Positions 1 through 6,152 of a DNA stretch of 6,226 nucleotides are shown piece after piece. Positions within the stretch are counted from its first letter, which is position 1. Every line of letters begins with the position of its first letter. The position numbers were made by a program, and so were the translations under genes. The notes below the pieces were generated by a model. It saw only the letters and a list, made by a program, of their open reading frames with translations, searched no databases and had not been told where the DNA came from. Source of the DNA: an uncultured Prevotella sp. (GTDB taxonomy: Bacteria > Bacteroidota > Bacteroidia > Bacteroidales > Bacteroidaceae); contig CAKPTK010000121.1 in NCBI GenBank assembly GCA_934190685.1, positions 1-6,226 on the forward strand. The letters are read 5' to 3'.

Positions 1-363
1 GCCAAAGGGAGGGTTGCCCAAATCATGGGCAAGACAAGCGGTGGAAACGATGGTTCCTATCTCCTCAAACAGGGTTCCCTTCAAGTCAGGGTGTCTGCCA
101 ACAAGTTCCTTGGCCACATCATTGCCCAGCGACATGCCGACACTGGCGACTTCGAGACTGTGGGTCAACCGGTTGTGTACAAAAATCGAACCCGGCAGGG
201 GGAACACCTGCGTCTTGTTTTGCAGCCGGCGGAAGGCGGCGGAAAAAATCAGACGGTCGTAGTCGCGCTTGAATTCCGACCGGTCGTCGTGTCTTTCCAC
301 ATGTTTGTACTCTTGTCCCAATCGTTTGTTGGACACCAATTTTCCCCATTCCATTGTTTTCAT
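1..363 (-). CDS. dgt: Deoxyguanosinetriphosphate triphosphohydrolase (HD-domain dNTPase), N-terminal part, runs off the left edge
   Basis: Reading the minus strand from the ATG at 363 gives 121 open codons up to the window edge. The protein begins MKTMEWGKLVSNKRLG and contains FRRLQNKTQVFPLPGS (residues 44-59), NRLTHSLEV (64-72) and AHDLGNPPFG (112-121). These are hallmarks of the Dgt family: His68 and the His113-Asp114 pair are expected metal ligands of the HD phosphohydrolase site. Family members hydrolyse dGTP, and often other dNTPs, to deoxynucleoside and triphosphate in the cytoplasm, helping to set dNTP pools. Only the front of the protein is visible, since relatives are several hundred residues long. 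Start choice is uncertain: relatives as I recall them begin near MEWGKL, which favours 363 or 354, but the frame stays open to another ATG at 420 that would add 19 residues. The gene diverges from dut. The identification is strong; substrate preference cannot be read from this part. Confidence 0.93.
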   Translation of the reverse strand, partial: MKTMEWGKLVSNKRLGQEYKHVERHDDRSEFKRDYDRLIFSAAFRRLQNKTQVFPLPGSIFVHNRLTHSLEVASVGMSLGNDVAKELVGRHPDLKGTLFEEIGTIVSTACLAHDLGNPPFG

Positions 364-457
364 ATGCGTAAAAATTACCGATGAAACCGCCGGAAATCGC
401 CATTCATCAAGAAATGACATCCAATTCCCGGCACGATTCTAAAAAATTGTCATGTTG

Positions 458-465
458 CAAAATTA
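458..465 (-). promoter_or_regulatory. Probable -7 promoter element for dgt
   Basis: The minus strand reads TAATTTTGCA here, an exact match to the Bacteroidota -7 consensus TAnnTTTG. No TTTG lies at the expected -33 distance, so the match is to half of the promoter only. Transcription would start near 453, giving a leader of about 90 nt to the ATG at 363 or about 33 nt to the in-frame ATG at 420. A small inverted repeat, AAATT-AGC-AATTT (460-472), overlaps the element; it may be chance in AT-rich sequence. Confidence 0.5.
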
Positions 466-529
466 GCAATTTGGCAGCATATTTGTGATAATTTCACCCG
501 AAAAGTTCATCTATTTGAAGATATTTCCC

Positions 530-537
530 TAACTTTG
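530..537 (+). promoter_or_regulatory. Probable -7 promoter element for the dut operon
   Basis: TAACTTTG, followed by CAC, matches the Bacteroidota -7 consensus TAnnTTTG and lies 22 nt before the dut start codon. A poor -33 candidate (TTCA, 506-509) sits 20 nt upstream; the TTTG at 514-517 is too close. The predicted transcript starts near 542, leaving a leader of roughly 18 nt. That leader contains AAGGA at 552-556, only 3 nt from the ATG, which is short for a Shine-Dalgarno site. This is the only clear promoter seen before the four plus-strand genes. Confidence 0.6.
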
Positions 538-559
538 CACATATTAAAGATAAGGAAAA

Positions 560-997
560 ATGGTAAAAATAAAGGTTATCAACAAGGGGCACCAGCAATT
601 GCCCGCTTACGCCACCAGCCAAAGCGCAGGCATGGATCTCCGTGCCAACATCGATGAGCCACTGACTCTGCGCCCGTTGGAAAGAAAGCTCATCCCCACC
701 GGTCTACACATAGCCCTGCCTGAAGGTCATGAAGCGCAAGTACGTCCCCGTAGCGGTCTTGCGTTGAAGCATGGAATCACCGTGCTGAACAGTCCCGGCA
801 CAATCGACGCGGACTATCGTGGCGAAGTGATGGTGCTGCTTATCAACCTGTCAGACCACGATTTTGTCGTCAACGACGGGGAACGCATCGCCCAGATGGT
901 GATTGCAAAGCACGAACAAGGCGAATTCATCGAGGTGGACGAACTGGACGAGACCGAACGTGGAGAAGGTGGATACGGTCACACTGGAGTGAAGTAG
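560..997 (+). CDS. dut: Deoxyuridine 5'-triphosphate nucleotidohydrolase (dUTPase)
   Basis: This 145-residue cytoplasmic enzyme hydrolyses dUTP to dUMP and pyrophosphate, keeping uracil out of DNA and supplying dUMP for thymidylate synthesis. All five motifs of the trimeric dUTPase family are in order: AGMDLRA (23-29), [11 protein letters not shown] (63-73), [15 protein letters not shown] (76-90), ERIAQMVI (108-115) and [10 protein letters not shown] (134-143). Asp83 is the expected catalytic base, Tyr86 the expected uracil/deoxyribose-discriminating residue, and Arg134 the arginine of the flexible C-terminal motif. In that motif Tyr139 replaces the usual Phe that stacks on uracil, and His141 stands where E. 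coli has Ser; both look conservative. Length matches the family, and the start gives the standard N-terminus. It is the first gene of a four-gene run, and its stop codon lies 4 nt before the next ATG. It diverges from dgt, another dNTP-hydrolysing enzyme. Confidence 0.97.
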   Translation: MVKIKVINKGHQQLPAYATSQSAGMDLRANIDEPLTLRPLERKLIPTGLHIALPEGHEAQVRPRSGLALKHGITVLNSPGTIDADYRGEVMVLLINLSDHDFVVNDGERIAQMVIAKHEQGEFIEVDELDETERGEGGYGHTGVK

Positions 998-1001
998 AAT
1001 C

Positions 1002-2786
1002 ATGGAGAAGTTGAAATCTGGCAAATGTTGGGCATTTGCGGCAGTCATCCTCTTGATGCTTGCCGCCGTCCCCTCATGGGCAAGGAAGAAGAAAGCGGCA
1101 AAGCCCGCACAACAAGTGGCCACAGACACCTTGTCGGAGAACACCAAGAAGAGATTTGAATATTTCTATCTGGGTGCCATCAATGAGCAAACACTCGGCC
1201 ATCTGTCGGCAGCCTACGACTTGCTGGGACACTGCCTGGAAATCAACCCCAACGCCGCCGAAGCCTATTTCACAAGAGGCGCGTTCAACGTGCTTCTCAA
1301 AAACGACTCCCTGGCGCTGGACGATTATGAGAAGGCGGTGACGCTGTCGCCCGACAACAACATCTACCGGGAACGATTGGCGCAATTCTACATCAAAGAG
1401 GGCAATTTCGATCTGGCGACCAAGGCTTATGAGCAGTTGTATAGCAACAACTACAACCGAAGCGATGTGCTCGACATCCTCGTGCAGCTCTACAATCAAG
1501 CCAAGAACTACCCCAAGATGCTCGAAACGCTCAACCGAAAGGAGACGGAGGACGGCACAAGCGAGCAGCTCACTTTGCAGAAAATGCAAGTCTATGACCT
1601 GCAAGGCGACAAGAAAGCCGCCTACGACGAACTGAATTCGCTCGTACAAAGACACCCTTACGACACCAACTATCGGGTGATGATGGGCAACTGGCTCATG
1701 AACAACGACCGGTCCAAGGAGGCATTGCAGGCTTTCAATGACGTGCTGAAAGAGGACAAAGACAACATCATGGCGCAGATGTCGATGCTCGACTACTACA
1801 AGATGCAGCAGGAGGACGACCTTTACCGACAATTGCTGGTAAAGTTGTTGGTCAACAAGCAAACTCCCGATGACAGCAAGGCGACCCTCATCCGCCAGTT
1901 GGTAGAAGACAACGAGCAAAACGGCGGCGACAGCACTCAGGTGCTCAATGTGTTCCGTCAAATGCTTGCCCAGCCGCAATCTTCCGCCAGCACGTTGAAA
2001 ATGCTCGCCGCCTACATGCAAGTGAAGCAAATGCCCAAGGATTCCATCGAACAGGTGAGACGCAGAATCCTCCGCATCGAGCCGGACGACGCATTCAACC
2101 GGCTGCAACTTCTCCTATCTGCCGTGGAAAAGAACGACCGAAACACAATGGTAGACTTGTGCAAGTCTGCCCTGCAATACAATCCCGAGGAAATCGTGTT
2201 CTACTATTACCTCAGTTCCTCCTACTACCAAATGGACAAGGAAGACGAAGCATTGGCTGTATTGCGCAAGGGGGTCAGTCAGATAAAAGTTGACAGTGAC
2301 GCCAACATCGCCTCGGAAATATACTCACTTTTGGGCGACATTCTTCATGGCAAGGGAAAGACAACCGAGGCCTACGCGGCTTATGACAGTTGCCTGCAAT
2401 GGAAGCCCGAGAACTACGATTGTCTCAACAACTATGCTTATTTCATCAGCCAAGACGGAAGCGACCTGCAAAAAGCGGAACAAATGAGCTATAAGACGAT
2501 CAAAGCCGATTCCAAAAACTCCACCTTTCTCGACACCTACGCATGGATTCTCTTCCTGGAGCGCCGCTATGAGGAAGCCCGGATTTATATCGACCAAGCA
2601 CTGAAAAACGAGAAAAAGGAAGAAGAGTCAGCCGTGGTGGCAGAGCATGCGGGCGACATCTATGCCATGAATGGCGACGCAAGCAAAGCCGTGGAACTCT
2701 GGAAAGAAGCACTAAGACGGGGAGGCAACGCAAACACGCAACTCCTGCTGAAGAAAATAAAATCAAAAAAATACATCTCGAAATAG
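1002..2786 (+). CDS. Exported tetratricopeptide-repeat protein
   Basis: This 594-residue protein starts with a signal peptide: a Lys-containing N-region, hydrophobic core AFAAVILLMLAAV (11-23) and a probable cleavage site after SWA (25-27). The next residues are basic (RKKKAAK). No Cys follows the hydrophobic core, so it is not a lipoprotein; Cys9 lies before the core. The rest is helical repeats. TPR-like units are recognisable at about 51-83, 84-117, 120-150, 190-220, 222-253, 396-428, 437-470, 471-504, 505-538 and 545-573, with a more divergent stretch at about 255-395. The C-terminal units carry NNYAYFIS (476-483), LDTYAWILF (510-518) and EHAGDIYAMNGD (548-559), a pattern common in TPR proteins. 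It probably scaffolds proteins in the periplasm, but no partner can be read from sequence. It begins 4 nt after dut and ends 1 nt before the lipoprotein gene, so it is probably co-translated with both. The specific function is unknown. Confidence 0.9.
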   Translation: MEKLKSGKCWAFAAVILLMLAAVPSWARKKKAAKPAQQVATDTLSENTKKRFEYFYLGAINEQTLGHLSAAYDLLGHCLEINPNAAEAYFTRGAFNVLLKNDSLALDDYEKAVTLSPDNNIYRERLAQFYIKEGNFDLATKAYEQLYSNNYNRSDVLDILVQLYNQAKNYPKMLETLNRKETEDGTSEQLTLQKMQVYDLQGDKKAAYDELNSLVQRHPYDTNYRVMMGNWLMNNDRSKEALQAFNDVLKEDKDNIMAQMSMLDYYKMQQEDDLYRQLLVKLLVNKQTPDDSKATLIRQLVEDNEQNGGDSTQVLNVFRQMLAQPQSSASTLKMLAAYMQVKQMPKDSIEQVRRRILRIEPDDAFNRLQLLLSAVEKNDRNTMVDLCKSALQYNPEEIVFYYYLSSSYYQMDKEDEALAVLRKGVSQIKVDSDANIASEIYSLLGDILHGKGKTTEAYAAYDSCLQWKPENYDCLNNYAYFISQDGSDLQKAEQMSYKTIKADSKNSTFLDTYAWILFLERRYEEARIYIDQALKNEKKEEESAVVAEHAGDIYAMNGDASKAVELWKEALRRGGNANTQLLLKKIKSKKYISK

Positions 2787-2787
2787 A

Positions 2788-3672
2788 ATGAAAACATCCT
2801 TTATCAAAATGGCAGCCCTTGCCCTGCCGCTCATCTTCGGCGCCTGCGCCTCCAAGAAAGCGGTGAGCAGCGAGGGGAAAGTGGGCAGTACGGTTTCCCA
2901 AACAGAGCAAAGCGAGACTGTGAAAAAGCTCTCGTTCGTCCAGAAAGTAGCCGACAACGCGGTATACGCCAAGAACATCACTTCAAAGATAGACTTCACC
3001 ATCAACGCCGGAGACAAAGACATCTCCGTGGACGGAACCCTGAGAATGCGCAAGGACGAGGTCATCAGAATCCAGTTGGCTCCATTCGGACTCGTAGAAG
3101 TGGGTCGTGTGGAGTTCACCCCGGACTACGTGTTGCTGGTCGACCGCATCCACAAGGAATACATCAAGGCCGACTATAACCAGGTGTCTTTCCTCAAAGA
3201 CAACGGGCTCAACTTCTATTCGCTCCAGGCACTGTTCTGGAACCAACTCTTCATCCCCGGCCAACAGCAGGTGAGCGAGAGCAGTCTGAAGACTTTCGAC
3301 GCCAACCTTGACGCTTTGGGCAACACTCTTCCCGTCCTGTTGAAACAGAACGGCCTCTCATTCACATGGAATGCGGACAAGCTCAATGGTCAGATTTCGT
3401 CCGCCGACATCGTCTACACAAGCAAGTCGACCGGCACCTCAAAGGTCAACTGGAATTATGCGGATTTCAAGCCTCTCGGTTCCAAGATGTTCCCCTGTAT
3501 CCAGACCATCAAGGTGAGCACCACGGTGATGAAGAGCAACAATAAGGCTTCCGTGGTTCTCAGACTGAAAAACATAGGAACTGACAGCAATTGGGAAACA
3601 AGGTCCACCGTGTCCGATAAATACAAGAAAGTGAGTGCCGAAGATGTTTTAAGGAAAATCATGAGTCTTTAA
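2788..3672 (+). CDS. Lipoprotein of the DUF4292 type, LolB-like
   Basis: The 294-residue product has a lipoprotein signal: MKTSFIK, hydrophobic segment, then lipobox F-G-A-C with Cys20 as the lipidated residue. The residues after Cys are ASKK, without the acidic cluster that marks surface-exposed Bacteroidota lipoproteins, so a periplasm-facing location is the simpler inference. Residues 40-70 look helical. The segment at about 82-136 (DGTLRMRKDEVIRIQL, APFGLVEVGRVEF, PDYVLLVDR, KEYIKADY) has alternating hydrophobic strands like the half-barrel proteins LolA and LolB, especially the LolB-style run of a basic strand, a PFG turn and a strand after PDxV. This matches what I know of DUF4292, a family confined largely to Bacteroidota. 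A role in moving lipid or lipoprotein across the periplasm is inference only. The gene starts 1 nt after the TPR gene, and its TAA directly abuts the ATG of the next gene. Confidence 0.82.
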   Translation: MKTSFIKMAALALPLIFGACASKKAVSSEGKVGSTVSQTEQSETVKKLSFVQKVADNAVYAKNITSKIDFTINAGDKDISVDGTLRMRKDEVIRIQLAPFGLVEVGRVEFTPDYVLLVDRIHKEYIKADYNQVSFLKDNGLNFYSLQALFWNQLFIPGQQQVSESSLKTFDANLDALGNTLPVLLKQNGLSFTWNADKLNGQISSADIVYTSKSTGTSKVNWNYADFKPLGSKMFPCIQTIKVSTTVMKSNNKASVVLRLKNIGTDSNWETRSTVSDKYKKVSAEDVLRKIMSL

Positions 3673-5295
3673 ATGAAACGATTATCCACCATATTGATTT
3701 TGCTCGCAGCCGTCTGCGCCCTGTCTGCCCAAAAGAAGCAAACGGTGACCAGAAAGGCACAGACAAGCCAGACCGCAAGCAAAAGGAAAGCCCGACCAGC
3801 CGTCAAGAGGGTCAACACCAAGGCCGGAGCGGCAAGAAAAAGCAGCAACACGGCAAAATACAGCACAGGAGAAATCAAAGGACTGCAAAACCAGCGCAGC
3901 CAAATCCAACAACGCATCAAAGAGCAAGAAAGGAAATTGGCAGCCAACAAGGCGGATGTGAAAAACCGATTGGAAAACCTGATGACTATCAACAGCGAGA
4001 TAGACCTCAAACAACGCTCGATAGACACCATCCAAAAAGACATCCACCACATCGAGGGCAACATCGGGTTGCTGAAATCGCAACTGAAAACGCTGGAGGA
4101 GCAACTGCAGGAGCGCAAGATTAAGTTTGTCAAGTCCATGAGATACATGGCTCGCCACCGCTCCATCCAGGAGAAGCTGACCTTCATTTTCAGCGCCAAG
4201 AGTCTCACCCAGATGTACCGCCGCCTGCGGTTCGTCAGGGAATATGCTGCCTACCAGCGCAACCAAGGCGAGATGCTGAAACAAAAGCAACGGCAAATCG
4301 ACCAGAAGAATCTGCAGCTTGAGCAGGTGAAGGGACACAAGAACGTATTGCTCTATAAAGGCAAGCAAGCCCACGCCGCCCTGCAAGGACAACAAGCCGA
4401 GCAGAAGAAAATCGTGGCAGGACTGCAGAGTCAGCAGAAGACCATCCAACAGGTCATCAACGAGCAGCGGAAGAAAGACGCCCTGCTCAATGCGCAAATC
4501 GACCGGCTGATTGCCGAAGAAGTGGACAAGGCCCGCGCCCGCGCCGCCGAGGAGGCGAAACGCAAAGCCGCCATCGAAGCCGCCAAGAAGCGTGCCGAAG
4601 AATTGGCAAGAAAGAAGGCGGCTGCTGAAGCGGCGGCAAGGGAAAATGCCAGACGCATCGCCGCGGCGAAAGCGGAAGAACAAAGACTGAAAGCCGCCGC
4701 CGAGGCAGCGGAAGCCGCCAAGAAAAGCGCCGAGGAACGGGCAAGGGCCGTGCAGGCAGCCAAAGAGGCACAGGCAGCCAGGGAAGCCGCTGAAAGAAAG
4801 GCTGAAGCTGAAAAGAAACGTGCTGACAAGGAAATAGCCGAGACCAAGAGCGAGTCCAACGAGGTGCTGACTTTCAGCAGCGAGGACAGGAAACTCAGCA
4901 ACAACTTCGAGGCAAACCGGGGAAGACTCCCCATGCCTATCACGGGTGGATATAAAATCGTCAGCCACTTCGGACAATACAATGTAGAGGGACTCAACAA
5001 TGTGCGCCTTGACAACAAAGGCATCAACATCAAGGGAGGAAGCGGCTGCCAAGCCCGCAGCATCTTCTCGGGCGAGGTGAGCGCCGTATTCGGTTTCGGT
5101 GGCACCATGGTTGTCATGGTTCGACACGGAGCCTACATCTCCGTCTACTGCAACCTCCGCTCGGTCAGCGTCCACCGCGGACAGCACGTCAGTCCCCGAC
5201 AACCCTTGGGCGCAGTGGGAGCGGACAACATCCTCCAATTCCAATTACGCAAGGAAACCGCGAAACTGAATCCAGAAGCTTGGTTGGGAAGATAA
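3673..5295 (+). CDS. EnvC-like murein hydrolase activator (coiled coil plus degenerate LytM/M23 domain)
   Basis: This 540-residue exported protein has a signal peptide (MKRLSTILILLAAVCALSA, likely cut before Gln20). A basic linker (21-62) follows, then a coiled coil from about 66 to 280 containing the EnvC-like segment FIFSAKSLTQMYRRLRFVRE (171-190). Residues 281-392 are almost wholly Ala, Glu, Lys and Arg. A C-terminal LytM domain covers about 405-540, with SHFGQYN (431-437), VRHGAYISVYCNL (483-495) and LNPEAWL (532-538). Every zinc and catalytic position appears replaced: the HxxxD motif reads NKGIN (Asn448, Asn452), the YxHL histidine is Asn494, and HLH reads ILQ (Ile520, Gln522). E. coli EnvC is likewise non-catalytic and activates cell-wall amidases, so an activator role in septal peptidoglycan cleavage is the best inference. 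A peptidase function is unlikely. The protein is longer than E. coli EnvC (about 420 residues), mainly through the charged helix. It is last in the operon and faces recO. Confidence 0.88.
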   Translation: MKRLSTILILLAAVCALSAQKKQTVTRKAQTSQTASKRKARPAVKRVNTKAGAARKSSNTAKYSTGEIKGLQNQRSQIQQRIKEQERKLAANKADVKNRLENLMTINSEIDLKQRSIDTIQKDIHHIEGNIGLLKSQLKTLEEQLQERKIKFVKSMRYMARHRSIQEKLTFIFSAKSLTQMYRRLRFVREYAAYQRNQGEMLKQKQRQIDQKNLQLEQVKGHKNVLLYKGKQAHAALQGQQAEQKKIVAGLQSQQKTIQQVINEQRKKDALLNAQIDRLIAEEVDKARARAAEEAKRKAAIEAAKKRAEELARKKAAAEAAARENARRIAAAKAEEQRLKAAAEAAEAAKKSAEERARAVQAAKEAQAAREAAERKAEAEKKRADKEIAETKSESNEVLTFSSEDRKLSNNFEANRGRLPMPITGGYKIVSHFGQYNVEGLNNVRLDNKGINIKGGSGCQARSIFSGEVSAVFGFGGTMVVMVRHGAYISVYCNLRSVSVHRGQHVSPRQPLGAVGADNILQFQLRKETAKLNPEAWLGR

Positions 5296-5307
5296 AAGGA
5301 CTATACA

Positions 5308-5369
5308 GCTTGATGTTCTGATGACTGTTCAACTGAACAAATCACGCAGGACATCAAGCGATTTTATTT
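5308..5369. terminator. Probable bidirectional terminator between the operon and recO
   Basis: GCTTGATGTTCTG (5308-5320) pairs with CAGGACATCAAGC (5347-5359) over 13 positions, with one T-G wobble on the plus-strand RNA. The 26-nt loop contains a second small hairpin, GTTC-AACT-GAAC (5327-5338). On the plus strand the stem is followed by GATTTTATTT, a T-rich tract suited to intrinsic termination of the dut operon. On the minus strand the stem is followed by CCTTTTATC, a weaker tract that could end the recO transcript. The right arm lies within recO codons 230-234, so the signal is shared with coding sequence. This rests on pairing read by eye, without energy calculation. Confidence 0.65.
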
Positions 5370-6048
5370 CCGGAAAGTCGGGAATATGCAGTCTATAAAA
5401 CGAGACAATCACCTCCAAACAACGCCAACGTTGGGCACGCGACATGGTGAAGAGACGCATCGTCGGATAATCCATACGCATCAGCAACACCACCTTGTCC
5501 GCCTCGTCAGGCGTCAGGAAATCGGGATGCAAGGGGCGGGCATTGACAAAGCAACCGCTGCGAAGATCAAAATACAAACCCGCAGTTTCCAGATTGGGAC
5601 AAAAACCCAGGAAAAGCGCCAAGCGCGCCAAAAAGACAATATGGAAATTGGAGAATCCTCCCCTCGCCTCGTCCAGCCATCTCAACCCTGTCTCTATATA
5701 ATTATATAAAGGTGTATTCTCCTGCTCCGTCCGGGTGGCATAAGAAAGAAACTCGCACAAGAACAAGACGATGGCCAATTTATAAGGGTCGGAAGTCAAA
5801 GAAGCATAGGGCACCGCCATGGTCACCTCCTTCATCTTCTGCATCGACAAGCGTGTACGGTAGTCAAACTCTAGGTCGAGTATCGTCGCCGGTTGAAAAA
5901 ATTGCTTTTTAATCTTGCCATGCGACGACTTGGGAATACGCACAATAAATGTGAGTCTGCCGCATTCCTTCGTGAACAGATCCACGATTAATGACTGTTC
6001 GCCGTACTTGAAAGATTTGAGCACTATCGCCCTTGTTTTAGTCAACAT
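5329..6048 (-). CDS. recO: DNA repair protein RecO
   Basis: The 239-residue product matches RecO in length and layout. RecO works with RecR (and RecF) in the cytoplasm to load RecA onto SSB-coated single-stranded DNA during gap repair, and it anneals complementary strands. The N-terminus MLTKTRAIVLKSFKYGEQSL, followed by IVDLFTKECGRLTFIV (21-36), is the typical first part of the RecO OB-fold (about 1-80), which fixes the start at 6048. A helical region follows, with the family segment LFLGFCPNLETAGLYFDL (145-162) and the C-terminal IKSLDVLRDLF (228-238). Only two cysteines (150 and 167) lie in the region that forms a four-Cys zinc site in Deinococcus RecO, so zinc binding is unlikely here. 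The gene converges on the envC-like gene, with 33 nt between stop codons, and diverges from the tRNA gene. A -7 promoter element ends 5 nt before the ATG. Confidence 0.95.
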   Translation of the reverse strand: MLTKTRAIVLKSFKYGEQSLIVDLFTKECGRLTFIVRIPKSSHGKIKKQFFQPATILDLEFDYRTRLSMQKMKEVTMAVPYASLTSDPYKLAIVLFLCEFLSYATRTEQENTPLYNYIETGLRWLDEARGGFSNFHIVFLARLALFLGFCPNLETAGLYFDLRSGCFVNARPLHPDFLTPDEADKVVLLMRMDYPTMRLFTMSRAQRWRCLEVIVSFYRLHIPDFPEIKSLDVLRDLFS

Positions 6049-6053
6049 TTGTG

Positions 6054-6061
6054 CAAAATTA
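6054..6061 (-). promoter_or_regulatory. Probable -7 promoter element for recO
   Basis: The minus strand reads TAATTTTG, then CACAA and the recO ATG. The match to TAnnTTTG is exact and the ten bases TAATTTTGCA are nearly the same as at the dgt promoter. No TTTG occurs at the expected -33 spacing; that region instead holds an inverted repeat (6066-6088). With such close spacing, transcription would start within about 0-3 nt of the start codon, giving an almost leaderless mRNA unless another promoter lies upstream. Confidence 0.5.
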
Positions 6062-6065
6062 CTAA

Positions 6066-6088
6066 AAAATGATGAAAATAATCATTTT
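6066..6088. repeat. Perfect 8-bp inverted repeat between recO and tRNA-Glu
   Basis: AAAATGAT (6066-6073) and ATCATTTT (6081-6088) are perfect inverted copies separated by 7 nt. The repeat covers the spacer and the -33 position of the proposed recO promoter and lies 12 nt upstream of the -33 element of the tRNA promoter. It could be an operator site, but AT-rich composition makes a chance palindrome plausible. No T-tract follows that would suggest a terminator. Confidence 0.4.
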
Positions 6089-6100
6089 CTTCGGGAAATA

Positions 6101-6132
6101 TTTGGAACATAAGGAAAAAGGATGTACCTTTG
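6101..6132 (+). promoter_or_regulatory. Promoter of tRNA-Glu (complete -33/-7 pair)
   Basis: TTTG at 6101-6104 and TACCTTTG at 6125-6132 are separated by 20 nt and match both parts of the Bacteroidota primary-sigma consensus (TTTG, about 19-21 nt, TAnnTTTG). The start point would fall near 6137, some 16 nt before the mature tRNA 5' end, so a short leader would be removed by RNase P. This is the best promoter in the window, as expected for a stable RNA gene. Confidence 0.8.
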
Positions 6133-6152
6133 CACCCGCAAATCGCACCAAT

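Noticed and set aside
119..403. A 94-codon minus-strand open frame overlapping dgt
   Set aside because: It is a different frame from the one encoding RLTHSLEV and AHDLGNPPFG. It is Arg/Pro-rich, has no motif and is a shadow of dgt.
514..517. TTTG as the -33 element of the dut promoter
   Set aside because: It is only 12 nt before the -7 element, whereas about 19-21 nt is expected.
1074..2108. A 344-codon open frame on the minus strand, opposite the TPR gene
   Set aside because: The product is rich in Val, Leu and His with no recognisable domain or promoter. The plus-strand TPR protein explains the region fully.
4513..4848. Possible tandem DNA repeat from the GCC/AAG/GAA-rich stretch
   Set aside because: No fixed-length unit repeats in register. 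The pattern comes from amino-acid composition rather than a nucleotide tandem repeat.
4431..5117. A 228-codon minus-strand frame rich in Ser, Ala and Leu
   Set aside because: It is another shadow of the repetitive Ala/Lys/Glu coding segment. Its apparent hydrophobic stretches arise from reverse reading of Ala/Lys/Glu codons.
3682..5244. A 520-codon open frame on the minus strand, opposite the envC-like gene
   Set aside because: The product is low-complexity Leu/Val/Phe-rich sequence with no family motifs, and it is the reverse of an Ala/Lys/Glu-rich coiled-coil gene, whose codons rarely yield stops in this frame. The plus-strand reading has a signal peptide and clear domains.
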